DNA from: Sphingomonas sp. Root241
GTDB taxonomy: Bacteria; Pseudomonadota; Alphaproteobacteria; Sphingomonadales; Sphingomonadaceae
Direction of reading: 5' to 3'
Length of the DNA: 64,000 nt
Assembly (NCBI RefSeq): GCF_001428865.1
Contig: NZ_LMIV01000003.1
Span: 189,742-253,741, forward strand
The first letter of the stretch is position 1, and every line of letters begins with the position of its first letter. Shown here piece by piece: positions 9,228-18,558 of the stretch. Made by a program: the position numbers and the translations under genes. Under the pieces are notes generated by a model, which made no database searches, had not been told where the DNA came from, and worked only from the letters and a program-made list of their open reading frames with translations.

Positions 9228-11563
9228 TGCTGACGCGGCGGTTGTTCCTCGGTTCGGCGAGCGCCCTGGCGCTCGCCGGCCCGGCCTTTGCCCGGATCGT
9301 CGTCGATGAAAAGCCGATCAAGGCGAAGCCGCTGCCGCTCTCGGCGGTGCGGCTCAAGCCCTCGGTTTTTCTCGACGCGGTCGAGGCCAACCGCCGCTAT
9401 CTGCTGTCGCTCTCGCCCGAGCGGCTGCTCCACAATTTCTACGCCAGCGCCGGGCTGCCGACCAAAGGCGAGACCTATGGCGGCTGGGAGGCGCGCGGAA
9501 TCGCCGGCCATTCGCTCGGCCATTATCTCTCGGCGCTTTCGCTGCTTCACGCACAGACCGGCGACGCGGCGGTGCGCGATCGCCTGCGGCACATCGTGGC
9601 CGAGATGGCGCGCATCCAGGCCGCGCAGGGCGACGGCTATGTCGGCGGCACCACCGTCGAGCGCGACGGCAAGGTGGTGGACGGCAAGATCGTCTTCGAG
9701 GAGATCCGCAAAGGCGACATCCGCAGCAGCGGCTTCGACATCAACGGCGGCTGGGTACCGCTCTATACCTGGCACAAGGTCCATGCCGGGCTGATCGACG
9801 CGGTGCGCTTCGGCGACCTGGCCGAGGCGATGCCAGTGATGCTGGCGATGGCCGGCTATCTCGGCACGATCCTCGAGGGGCTCGACGATGCGCAGATGCA
9901 GAAATTGCTCGCCGCCGAGCATGGCGGGCTCAACGACAGCTATGCCGAGACCTATGCGCTGACCGGCGATCCCCGATGGCGGCGGATCTCGCAGCGCATC
10001 TATCACCAGAAGGTCCTCGCCCCGCTCGCGGCGGGCAAGGACGACCTTCCCGGCCTTCACGCCAACACCCAGATCCCCAAGCTGATCGGCCTCGCCCGGC
10101 TCTATGAGCTGACCGGCGAGCAGCGCCACGCCGATGCCGCGCGCTTTTTCCACAAAACGGTCGCCGAGCATCACAGCTACGTCATCGGCGGCAATAGCGA
10201 GCGCGAGCATTTCGGCCCGCCCGACCAGATCTCCACCCGGATCACCGAGCGCACCTGCGAGGCATGCAACAGCTACAATATGCTGAAGCTCACCCGGCAC
10301 CTCTATGGCTGGCAGCCCGATGCTTCGCTGTTCGACTTTTACGAGCGGATCCACCTCAACCATTTGCTTGCGCACCAACATCCCGAAACGGGGATGTTCG
10401 TCTATTTCATGCCGCTCAGCGCGGGCGCGCGGCGGACCTATTCCATGCCCGAGGACAGCTTCTGGTGCTGCGTCGGATCGGGGATGGAGACGCACGCCAA
10501 GCATGGCGACAGCATCTACTGGCACGACGATGCGGCGCTGTTCGTCAACCTGTTCATCCCTTCCACGGCCGCGTGGAAGGAGCGAGGGCTCGAGGTCGCG
10601 CTCGACACCGCCTATCCGTTCAGCGAGCAGGTGACGCTCCGCGTGACGAAGGCGCCGCGCAGCGCGACGGCGATCGCGCTGCGCCTACCGGGCTGGTGCG
10701 ACGCCCCGGCGTTAGCGGTGAATGGGAAGCCTCAGCCGCTCGAGCGCGGCACCGGCTATGCGCGCCTCGATCGTCGCTGGCGGGCAGGGGATCGGATCGA
10801 GCTCACCTTGCCGATGCGCGTCCGTACCGAGCCCACGCCGGACGATCCGCGCATGCTCGCCTATCTGAGCGGCCCGCTCGTGCTGGCGGCTGATCTCGGC
10901 CCGGCCGCCGAGGTTTTCGAGGGCCCGCCGCCTGCTCTGGTCACCGAGGACGCCGCCGCGGCGCTTGTCCCGGTCGTCGCCGCAGAGCACCGCTTCCGCC
11001 TTGTCGATGCGCGGCCTTCGGCACTGAATATGGCCCCCTTCTTCCGCCAATATGATCGTCGCACCGCGGTCTATTTCCCGCGTTTCACCGAGGCGCAGTG
11101 GAAGGACGAGGAGGCCGCTTTCCGCGCCGAGGCCGCGGCGCGCTCCGCGCTGGATGCACGCACCATCGACGTGATCCAGCTCGGCGAAATGCAGCCCGAG
11201 CGCGATCACGACTATCGCTCGAACCATAGCGACCTGTTCTCCTGGGGCGGCCGCAGCGCGCGCCAACTCCCCTGGGGCGCCGGCAACTATATGGAATTCA
11301 CGCTTGCGGTGCGGCCCGGTCCGGTGCTGCTCAGCGCGCTTTATTGGGGCGAGGAAGTGAACAAGAATTTCGACATTTCGATCGAAGGCACACGCATCGC
11401 CAGCGAGCGCCGCGCCGCGCAGCCCATCAAGCGCTTCGTCGGCATCGACTATCCGATCCCGGAGGCGCTCACCCGCGGCAAGGACAAGGTGACGGTGCGC
11501 TTCGAGACGCGGGGCAGCGACGCAATGGTCTATGAAGCCCGGACGCTGGAGGCGGCGAAGTGA
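9227..11563 (+). CDS. beta-L-arabinofuranosidase, GH127 (HypBA1/DUF1680 family)
   Basis: 778 aa from the ATG that overlaps the GH51 stop (a GTG one codon upstream at 9224 is also possible). A signal peptide with RR (LTRRLFLGSASALALAGPAFA) suggests Tat or Sec export. The GH127 catalytic set is visible: E345 and C347 in RTCEACNSYN and the CC pair at 414-415 in SFWCCVGSGME. These correspond to the Glu/Cys zinc site of HypBA1, whose Cys is the nucleophile. C-terminal beta domains extend from ~residue 540. The enzyme removes beta-linked arabinofuranose, complementing the alpha-specific GH51 enzymes. It is coupled to GH27 by a GTGA overlap. Confidence 0.93.
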   Translation: MLTRRLFLGSASALALAGPAFARIVVDEKPIKAKPLPLSAVRLKPSVFLDAVEANRRYLLSLSPERLLHNFYASAGLPTKGETYGGWEARGIAGHSLGHYLSALSLLHAQTGDAAVRDRLRHIVAEMARIQAAQGDGYVGGTTVERDGKVVDGKIVFEEIRKGDIRSSGFDINGGWVPLYTWHKVHAGLIDAVRFGDLAEAMPVMLAMAGYLGTILEGLDDAQMQKLLAAEHGGLNDSYAETYALTGDPRWRRISQRIYHQKVLAPLAAGKDDLPGLHANTQIPKLIGLARLYELTGEQRHADAARFFHKTVAEHHSYVIGGNSEREHFGPPDQISTRITERTCEACNSYNMLKLTRHLYGWQPDASLFDFYERIHLNHLLAHQHPETGMFVYFMPLSAGARRTYSMPEDSFWCCVGSGMETHAKHGDSIYWHDDAALFVNLFIPSTAAWKERGLEVALDTAYPFSEQVTLRVTKAPRSATAIALRLPGWCDAPALAVNGKPQPLERGTGYARLDRRWRAGDRIELTLPMRVRTEPTPDDPRMLAYLSGPLVLAADLGPAAEVFEGPPPALVTEDAAAALVPVVAAEHRFRLVDARPSALNMAPFFRQYDRRTAVYFPRFTEAQWKDEEAAFRAEAAARSALDARTIDVIQLGEMQPERDHDYRSNHSDLFSWGGRSARQLPWGAGNYMEFTLAVRPGPVLLSALYWGEEVNKNFDISIEGTRIASERRAAQPIKRFVGIDYPIPEALTRGKDKVTVRFETRGSDAMVYEARTLEAAK

Positions 11564-12891
11564 GCCGGCTCAGCCGCCGCGCGACGCTCGGCCTGTTCGC
11601 CGCGGTGCCGGTTGCCGCGCAGGCGCGGGCCCAGCGCAACATCCGCGCGCTCGCTCCAACGCCGCCAATGGGGTGGAACAGCTGGAACAGCTTCGCGACG
11701 ACGATCAACGAGGAACAGGCGCTCGAGACCGGGCGGATCATGGCCGAGAAGCTGCTGCCCTTCGGATACGACATCTTCACCATCGACATTCAGTGGTACG
11801 AGCCGGAGGCCAGCAGCTACACCTATAACTCCAATCCCGAACCGGTGATGGACGGCTACGGCCGGCTACTACCCGCGCCGAACCGCTTCCCCTCGAGCGC
11901 CGGCGGGAAGGGCTTCGCGCCGCTCGCGGCGGAGGTGCACAGGCTCGGCCTCAAGTTCGGCATCCATCTGATGCGCGGCATCCCCCGGCTGGCGGTGAAG
12001 CAGAACCTGCCGATCTTCGGCACCCGCTACCGGGCGCAGGATATCGCGGACACGAGCAGCATCTGCCCGTGGAACCCGGACATGTACGGCGTCGACATGC
12101 GCAAACCCGGCGCCCAGGCTTATTACGACAGTGTCTTCGCCCTCTATGCCTCCTGGGGCGTCGACTTCGTCAAGATGGACGATATGAGCCGTCCGTACGA
12201 CGCCCATGCACCGGAGATAGAAGCGGCGCACAAGGCGATCGTCGCCACCCGCCGGCTCATCATCCTCAGCCTTTCGCCGGGCGAGACTCCGGTACCGCGC
12301 GCCGACCACGTTCGTCGCCATGCGGAGATGTGGCGGATCAGCGATGATTTCTGGGACGAATGGCCCATGCTCGAGGCGCAGTTCACGCGGCTCGAAAATT
12401 GGAACCCGCACCGCCGATCCGGCGGCTGGCCCGACGCCGACATGCTCCCGCTGGGTCGCCTTGCGCTTGGCAAGCGGGACACCAAGTTCACCCCGGCCGA
12501 GCAGCGCACGGTCATGACCCTGTGGTCGATCGCGCGCTCGCCTTTGATCATGGGCGGCGACCTGCGTCACCTCGACGCGCCGACGTTAGCGCTTCTCACC
12601 AACCCGGAAGTGATCGCGGTCAATCAGGCCAGCACGGACAACCAGCCGCATTTCGTCGAGGACGGGATGCGCGTGTGGACGGCGCGACACGCGAATAGTG
12701 CCGATCGCTACCTCGCTCTGTTCAATATGACAGACAAGGAACGGGAGATCGGCGTCGACTTCCGCTGGCTTGGCATCACCTCGACCGTCCGAGTGCGCGA
12801 CCTGTGGGAGCGCAAGGACCTGGGCAAGAAAACGGGCCGGTTCGCGGCGACGCTGCCACCGCACGGTTCTGGGCTGTACCGGCTGGGCTAG
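11560..12891 (+). CDS. GH27 alpha-galactosidase / beta-L-arabinopyranosidase
   Basis: 443 aa with a short signal sequence (RRATLGLFAAVPVAAQARA). GH27 motifs are PPMGWNSWNSF at 35-45, the nucleophile D207 in GVDFVKMDD and the acid/base Asp near 262 in MWRISDDFWD, followed by the C-terminal beta domain. GH27 enzymes cleave alpha-galactosides, and several act on beta-L-arabinopyranosides, whose stereochemistry is equivalent. The arabinosidase operon favours the latter or a mixed activity (inference). The GTG start overlaps the GH127 stop. This is the last gene of the operon, and a palindromic repeat follows. Confidence 0.9.
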   Translation: MSRLSRRATLGLFAAVPVAAQARAQRNIRALAPTPPMGWNSWNSFATTINEEQALETGRIMAEKLLPFGYDIFTIDIQWYEPEASSYTYNSNPEPVMDGYGRLLPAPNRFPSSAGGKGFAPLAAEVHRLGLKFGIHLMRGIPRLAVKQNLPIFGTRYRAQDIADTSSICPWNPDMYGVDMRKPGAQAYYDSVFALYASWGVDFVKMDDMSRPYDAHAPEIEAAHKAIVATRRLIILSLSPGETPVPRADHVRRHAEMWRISDDFWDEWPMLEAQFTRLENWNPHRRSGGWPDADMLPLGRLALGKRDTKFTPAEQRTVMTLWSIARSPLIMGGDLRHLDAPTLALLTNPEVIAVNQASTDNQPHFVEDGMRVWTARHANSADRYLALFNMTDKEREIGVDFRWLGITSTVRVRDLWERKDLGKKTGRFAATLPPHGSGLYRLG

Positions 12892-12900
12892 TCACCACAT

Positions 12901-12983
12901 CGTCATCCCGGCCTTGAGCCGGGATCCCGCTTCTTCTGCCCGGCCTGAAGGCCGCGGGACCCCGGCTCAAGGCCGGGGTGACG
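12901..12983. repeat. Paired inverted repeat (REP/BIME-like)
   Basis: The arm CGTCATCCCGGCCTTGAGCC... (12901-12930) is inverted at 12954-12983. Each arm is also a self-complementary hairpin (CCGGCCTTGAGCCGG). It sits between the convergent GH27 and dehydratase genes and is nearly identical to the unit at 44065-44147. Confidence 0.8.
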
Positions 12984-13012
12984 AAGGTTTTGGGGGCGGG
13001 TCCTGCCGCGCC

Positions 13013-14818
13013 TCAGTGGTTGTGCCGCGGGACGCCGAAGGTCTGGGCCAGCCGCTGATACTTCACTGCAGGCTCGAGCACCGCGCCGGTCTCGGCCTGG
13101 CCGTTGATCGCGCGCTGGATCTCCTGCCATGGCGTCTGGCTCGCGGGGAATTTGAAGCCGCCCTCAGCCTCCAGGGCTTCCCGCCGCTGCGCCAGCTCTT
13201 CGTCGGAGACCAGCATGTTCGCGGTGCCCTTGCGCAAGTCGATCCGCACCCGGTCACCGGTCTGGAGCAAGGCGAGCCCGCCGCCCACCGCCGCCTCGGG
13301 CGATGCGTTGAGGATCGAAGGGCTGCCGCTCGTGCCCGACTGGCGGCCGTCGCCGATGCAGGGGAGCGCGTGGATGCCCTTCTGGATGAGCTGGACGGGC
13401 GGGCGCATGTTCACGACCTCGGCGGCACCCGGATAACCGATCGGCCCCGCGCCGCGCATGATCAGCAGTGTGCGTTCGTCGATCCCGAGCGCGGGATCGT
13501 CGATGCGGGCGTGATAATCCTCGGGGCCGTCGAACACTACGACCGGGCCTTCGAACGCGTCGGGGTCGGCAGGATCGGAGAGATAGCGTTCGCGGAACTC
13601 GGGCGAGATCACGCTCAGCTTCATGATCGCGCTGTCGAACAGGTTGCCGCGCAGCACCGAGAAACCGGCCGCCTCCTTGAGCGGCGCATCGAAGCGACGG
13701 ATGACCTTCTCGTCCTCGATCACCGCGTCGCGGCAATTGTCGCCGATGCCGCGGCCGTTGACGGTCAGCGCGTCCTCGAAGATCAGCCCCTGGCGCATCA
13801 GTTCGGCGACCACCGCGGGGACGCCGCCGGCGCGGTAATAATCCTCGCCCAGATACTCGCCCGCCGGCTGGAGATTGACCAGCAAGGGCACGTCGCGGCC
13901 ATGCGCCTGCCAGTCGTCGAGGCTGAGTTCGACGCCGATATGGCGGGCGATCGCGTTCAAGTGGATCGGCGCGTTGGTCGAGCCGCCGATCGCCGAGTTG
14001 ACGCGGATCGCGTTGAGGAACGCCTCGCGCGTCAGCACGTCGCTGGGCTTGCGGTCTTCGGCAACCATCTCGACGATCTGGAGGCCGGTGCGGTATGCCG
14101 ATTCCTGCCGGTCGCGATAGGGCGCGGGGATCGCGGCCGAACCGGGCAGCGACATGCCCAATGCCTCGGCGAGGCTGTTCATCGTCGATGCCGTGCCCAT
14201 GGTGTTGCAGAAGCCGGTCGACGGCGCCGAGGTGGCGACCAGCTTGATGAAGCCTTGGTAATCGATCTCGCCCGCCGCGAGCAGCTCGCGCGCCTTCCAC
14301 ACGATCGTGCCGGAGCCGGTGCGTTCGCCCTTGTGCCAGCCATTGAGCATTGGGCCGACCGACAGCGAGATCGCCGGGATGTTCACCGTCGCCGCGGCCA
14401 TCAGGCAGGCGGGGGTGGTCTTGTCGCAGCCCGTGGTGAGCACGACGCCGTCGATCGGATATCCGTAGAGCGTCTCGACCAGCCCGAGATAGGCGAGGTT
14501 GCGGTCGAGCCCCGCGGTCGGCCGCTTGCCGGTCTCCTGGATCGGATGGACGGGGAATTCGATCGCGATGCCGCCCGCGTCGCGAATGCCTTCGCGGATG
14601 CGCTCGGCGAGCACGATGTGATGCCGGTTGCAGGGGGAGAGGTCGCTGCCGGTCTGGGCGATGCCGATGATCGGCCTGCCCGACTGGAGTTCGTCGAGGC
14701 TGATCCCGAAATTCATGTAGCGCTCGAGATAGAGCGCAGTCATGTCGGCGTTCGAGGGATCGTCGAACCATGCGCGGGAACGAAGTTTGCGCGGCGTCAT
14801 GCTGGAATCGTGCGTCAT
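13013..14818 (-). CDS. IlvD/Edd-family sugar-acid dehydratase, probable L-arabinonate dehydratase
   Basis: 601 aa. It belongs to the dihydroxyacid/6-phosphogluconate dehydratase superfamily. Three cysteines placed as in the [2Fe-2S] members are present: C63 ([11 protein letters not shown]), C131 ([11 protein letters not shown]) and C204 ([11 protein letters not shown]). The length (~600 aa) and the arabinosidase context point to the pentonate group (arabinonate/xylonate dehydratases), which make 2-keto-3-deoxypentonate. That fits the GguC-like enzyme as the next step. D-xylonate cannot be excluded as substrate. The gene has its own promoter region with the shared operator 35 bp upstream of the ATG. 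Confidence 0.88.
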   Translation of the reverse strand: MTHDSSMTPRKLRSRAWFDDPSNADMTALYLERYMNFGISLDELQSGRPIIGIAQTGSDLSPCNRHHIVLAERIREGIRDAGGIAIEFPVHPIQETGKRPTAGLDRNLAYLGLVETLYGYPIDGVVLTTGCDKTTPACLMAAATVNIPAISLSVGPMLNGWHKGERTGSGTIVWKARELLAAGEIDYQGFIKLVATSAPSTGFCNTMGTASTMNSLAEALGMSLPGSAAIPAPYRDRQESAYRTGLQIVEMVAEDRKPSDVLTREAFLNAIRVNSAIGGSTNAPIHLNAIARHIGVELSLDDWQAHGRDVPLLVNLQPAGEYLGEDYYRAGGVPAVVAELMRQGLIFEDALTVNGRGIGDNCRDAVIEDEKVIRRFDAPLKEAAGFSVLRGNLFDSAIMKLSVISPEFRERYLSDPADPDAFEGPVVVFDGPEDYHARIDDPALGIDERTLLIMRGAGPIGYPGAAEVVNMRPPVQLIQKGIHALPCIGDGRQSGTSGSPSILNASPEAAVGGGLALLQTGDRVRIDLRKGTANMLVSDEELAQRREALEAEGGFKFPASQTPWQEIQRAINGQAETGAVLEPAVKYQRLAQTFGVPRHNH

Positions 14819-14852
14819 TTCGGTGTTGTGAGCCCCTCGGGCGTGTGCCCTG

Positions 14853-14867
14853 ATTAGTCAGACTATT
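14853..14867. promoter_or_regulatory. Putative GntR operator upstream of the sugar-acid dehydratase
   Basis: ATTAGTCAGACTATT; the core TAGTC-A-GACTA (14855-14865) is a perfect odd-length palindrome. It shares ATTAGTCAGAC with 6417-6427 and is the inverse match of 6587-6599. The short palindrome upstream of three arabinose transcription units fits the GntR regulator at 362-1150. Confidence 0.65.
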
Positions 14868-14944
14868 GGCAAGGAATTGCCGGACAAACAAGGAAAATAC
14901 GCGATTTGCCGGCTAATTTGTGGTCAAGGCGCGAATGGGCGCGG

Positions 14945-17900
14945 CTATCGCCACTGGACCGTCAGCGGCGCACCCATCCAGGGATGCAGGATCGTGGAGA
15001 ATCCCCAGGGGAGCTGATCCAGCAGGATATCGAGCACCTGCGTCTCGACGTCGAGGCTCCAGCCTTGCTCGCTTCGGGTCAATCGCCCTTCGCGCCGGAA
15101 GAAAGCCTGGCGCAGCGCGTCGATTCCGCTCTCCGCCAGCGGCGGCCAGCCCGCCAGGACCGTCGCGAGCAATGTGCCGCCCATCCGGAGCTCCCGGTCG
15201 TTGAGTATTATCCCCGCCGATATCGGTTTGCTGACCGCGACGCCGCACAGCAGCTTGTTGAGTGCGAGCTGCGGCTCGGGCGCGTCGGTGCGGGTGTCGA
15301 CGAGCCATTGCAGCAGATGGACGGCGCGGTCCCGGCATTCGCCGTCGTTCCAGCGCCACGCGCCGTCCTCCACGGGCACGACATAGTCGAGCGACTGGAA
15401 GAGCCTGGGGAGGAAGGCCGAGGCGAGTACCAGCCCGGCATTGGCGATATGGATGGCCGAGAACGCGGCGTCCGAATTTTCCGGCCGCGTCTCCGCCGCT
15501 CGACGCCTGCGGTCGCGTTCGCGCAGGTCGAGGGCGATCCTGAGCGGCGCGTCGCGCATGCCCTCGAGGCTCGCCGAGAGCAGCGCCTCGATCCGCGCGC
15601 GGGCCGGGGCGGGCGGAGGAGGGACTCCCTCGGCGCCGTCGAGGAACAGGCTGGTCAGGCGCGGAATGGGGTGCCTGTGGCCGCTTGCCGCCAGGATGCA
15701 TTCCCATTGCACGGTGCGGGCTAGCGGCGCACCGCCCGCCCGTCGGGCCGCCGCCAGCCGCTCGGCGGCGTGCAGCAGGCTTGCCCCCGCCGTCGGGGCG
15801 AGCAGCAGGAGCAGTTCGACCAGTTCGGTTTCGCTGAGTTCACGCGCCAATCGCCCGCGCCGGCGCGGGTCCTCCAGCGCGCGTCGGATCGCACTCAGCG
15901 GGGCATTGGGCCGAAGCATCAGCACGGCCCGCGCTTTGCCGGCAATGTCCTGCTGAAGCTGTTCCTCGGCCGGTTTCACCCCTTTTGCTTCATCGATCCG
16001 CTCTTCGGCCGGAAGGCGGTCGAGCAGGCGGCGCAGCGCCGCTTGCTCGGCGAGGCTCGCCAGCGCGAACAATTGCCGCAGCCACTCCGCCGCAAAGCCG
16101 CGCCCGCTATGGCTCCTCCAGTCGCACATGGTAGCGGCCTGCGCGAGCGCCTTGGCCAACTTGGCCGGCGCGATCGCCAGTCGGCCCGCTCGGCCGGTCA
16201 ACAGTCGGGCGAGCGCTTCGGTGCGCGTGCGCTCTGCGGGCGCCATCGACGCGAACAGCAAAGGCAGGGTTTGCGCATCCGCGAGCAACGGCATCAGACG
16301 TGAGGGCGCGTCTCTGGTTTCCGCGATCGACCGCAAGGCCGTGAAGGGGCGGACGCGGATCAGTGCGGCCAGGCGCAGGTCGCCATTTTCGCGCGCGGGA
16401 GGGGCTCGGTTTCGATTCGGATCTCCGCCGATCTGCACCGGTCCGTGTGCATCGTTTGCAAAGGATGTGAGATTTCCCTGGTCGAGAAGTGTCGCCACGG
16501 CGGAAGGCAGTGTTTCGGGGGGGATCGCGCGCAATTCGGCTTTGGCACCGGATAAAAGGAGCGCGAGCCGCAGCAGTGCGGACCGGGGCAGCGGCCGGAG
16601 CCGTAGCAGCGACGCGCTCGCCTCGTGCCGGTTTTCGTCGGCCAACCGCGCACGCAGCATGCCGGGCGCCAGGCCCGAGAGGTGCGGCAATAACCGGGTG
16701 AGAATCGCCGCGGCTTCGCCGGGCGCCATTCCGTGCTTGCCGGACCAGAAGAATGCGAATTGCTCGAGCGCGGCGTGCCGCGTGGCGAGCCGTCGCGTCG
16801 TCAGTGTTTCCCGTTCGGCAGTTCCTTCCCCCACCAATCGGGCGCGGAGCGTTATCGCGGTCATGCCCCGGGCCCGGGCGAGCGCTTCCAGCGCTTTGGT
16901 TAGCAGCATCTCTGGCAAGTCGCTGTCGGCTGCTCCGGCCGCAACATCGAGCAGCGCGCGCCATTCCGCCGGCGAGCAATGCGCGGCACGTGCCAGAGCG
17001 GCGAGCGTCGCGTGCAGATGCGGCGCCAGCAATTGGCCGATTACTGCATCGGGCGCGTCCGGCTGGCCGAGCAGCAGGCACAATCGCTGCGGGTCCGCCG
17101 CTGCGAAGTTGCGTAGCACTTGCCGCGCCTCCAGCGGATCGGTCGCCATCGCGGTCGCCAGCATTTGGCGGATGCGGGCGAGGTCGGACGGACACGGGTG
17201 TTCCGCTGCTTCCGTGAATGCCGCCAGCAGCCGCGCCATCGTTCCTGACCGTGTGTAGCGCGCCGGCAGGTCCTTCGCAGTCGGGAGGTTGATGCTGTCC
17301 GAATTGCGCATCCGGGCGATCAATGCCGTCGCCAGCCGGGCCGCGATTTCGGACCGCTCGGCTGATCGTGCCGCGAGCGCAAGCAAAGCGGCGCATTCCG
17401 CACGGCCCTCAGCCAGTGCTTCGATGGCGGCGGGCAGGCCCACCACTTCGATGCTCCAGATCGCGCCGAGCGCATAGCCGAGTGGCAGCACGCCTTCGAT
17501 CGCCGAAGCGAGCCTCGCTGGATCCTCATTGGCCAATCGCCGCAGTAGCCAGCGCAGCTGCCGCGGATCCGCGACCTCCACCAGCCGTGCCGCCTCGCGT
17601 TGCTCGCGCGCGGAAAGCGTGCGCCTGCCGAGCAATGCCGCCAGCTCCGAAATGCCGAACGCACCCGCCAGCAGGCCAGGCTCGTCGGCGATCAACTCTC
17701 CCAGCACCGCCACCAGCGACCCAGGCGCCCGCCTTCGTGCCAGCATCCGCGGCAGTCCCCGGCGCAATTGGGCGATCAGCGCCGCGAGAGTCGTGCCGCC
17801 GCTTCGCGCTAATTGCCGGAGCAGGCGCAGCAGGAATGCCTTGCGGTTCGCCTGCAGCCCCGATTCCTGCAGCGCATCGCGCAGCACGATCGTCCAGAGC

Positions 17901-18556
17901 ATCTCGGCGAGTTGTGCGGGGCTCGCCGGGATCAGGCGCTCCGCTGCATGACGTTCGCGAACCTCGCCCAGATAGGCGAGGACATAGGCGGCGTGCACCG
18001 GCTCCAGCCGGTGCAGCAAAGCGGCGAGCAGCGTCTCGGGCATCTGCCGGACCAGCCGCCGGAGCAGCGCGTCGCTCGATCCCCGTCGTCGCAGCATCGC
18101 GACGAGCGCCAGCGGATCCTCCGCAATCAATTGCCCGAGCAGATCCGCCGGCAAGGTGTCGAGCGCGATGGCGTTTCCAATCGGCCAGGCGCCGTGGAGG
18201 AGATAATGTTCGAAGGCCGCGACCAGCGCCCGGCCTTCGCGCTCGTGAAGTGCCCTGCCGTCCGATCCTTTCCCCAGCGCGATCGCCAGCGCCGCGCGCA
18301 GCCTTTCGCGCAGCCTTGCTTCGGCGCGATAGAGGTCGTCGGGTGCGAAGCTGCCCAGCCTGACCTGTACGGCCGCGATGCGGACGCGCTCGCCGGGCGT
18401 GTCGAACTCGTCGAGAACCTGCTCGATCACCCGCACGAAGCGCAGCCGGTTGATTTCACCCAAGCGATTAAGCAGCGCGGGCTGCGCCAGATCACGTTCG
18501 ACGTGGATGGTCAGCACCTGCTCTTCGACCAGATGATCGAGCCGCACGCGCCGCAT
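14945..18556 (-). CDS. eCIS tape-measure-type protein
   Basis: 1203 aa, Ala/Leu/Arg-rich, predicted mostly helical. It matches the contractile injection system 'tape measure' family by its two ends. The N-terminal ~60 residues (IHVERDLAQPALLNRLGEI, later VRLGSFAPDD) are typical. The last ~90 carry GIILNDRELRMGGTLLATVL and the terminal PWGFSTILHPWMGAPLTVQW. The role is inferred from the family and from its place at the end of the operon. The middle is divergent and contains multiple short leucine-rich helical repeats. It starts 2 bp after the ATPase stop. Confidence 0.8.
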   Translation of the reverse strand: MRRVRLDHLVEEQVLTIHVERDLAQPALLNRLGEINRLRFVRVIEQVLDEFDTPGERVRIAAVQVRLGSFAPDDLYRAEARLRERLRAALAIALGKGSDGRALHEREGRALVAAFEHYLLHGAWPIGNAIALDTLPADLLGQLIAEDPLALVAMLRRRGSSDALLRRLVRQMPETLLAALLHRLEPVHAAYVLAYLGEVRERHAAERLIPASPAQLAEMLWTIVLRDALQESGLQANRKAFLLRLLRQLARSGGTTLAALIAQLRRGLPRMLARRRAPGSLVAVLGELIADEPGLLAGAFGISELAALLGRRTLSAREQREAARLVEVADPRQLRWLLRRLANEDPARLASAIEGVLPLGYALGAIWSIEVVGLPAAIEALAEGRAECAALLALAARSAERSEIAARLATALIARMRNSDSINLPTAKDLPARYTRSGTMARLLAAFTEAAEHPCPSDLARIRQMLATAMATDPLEARQVLRNFAAADPQRLCLLLGQPDAPDAVIGQLLAPHLHATLAALARAAHCSPAEWRALLDVAAGAADSDLPEMLLTKALEALARARGMTAITLRARLVGEGTAERETLTTRRLATRHAALEQFAFFWSGKHGMAPGEAAAILTRLLPHLSGLAPGMLRARLADENRHEASASLLRLRPLPRSALLRLALLLSGAKAELRAIPPETLPSAVATLLDQGNLTSFANDAHGPVQIGGDPNRNRAPPARENGDLRLAALIRVRPFTALRSIAETRDAPSRLMPLLADAQTLPLLFASMAPAERTRTEALARLLTGRAGRLAIAPAKLAKALAQAATMCDWRSHSGRGFAAEWLRQLFALASLAEQAALRRLLDRLPAEERIDEAKGVKPAEEQLQQDIAGKARAVLMLRPNAPLSAIRRALEDPRRRGRLARELSETELVELLLLLAPTAGASLLHAAERLAAARRAGGAPLARTVQWECILAASGHRHPIPRLTSLFLDGAEGVPPPPAPARARIEALLSASLEGMRDAPLRIALDLRERDRRRRAAETRPENSDAAFSAIHIANAGLVLASAFLPRLFQSLDYVVPVEDGAWRWNDGECRDRAVHLLQWLVDTRTDAPEPQLALNKLLCGVAVSKPISAGIILNDRELRMGGTLLATVLAGWPPLAESGIDALRQAFFRREGRLTRSEQGWSLDVETQVLDILLDQLPWGFSTILHPWMGAPLTVQWR

Positions 18557-18558
18557 CG

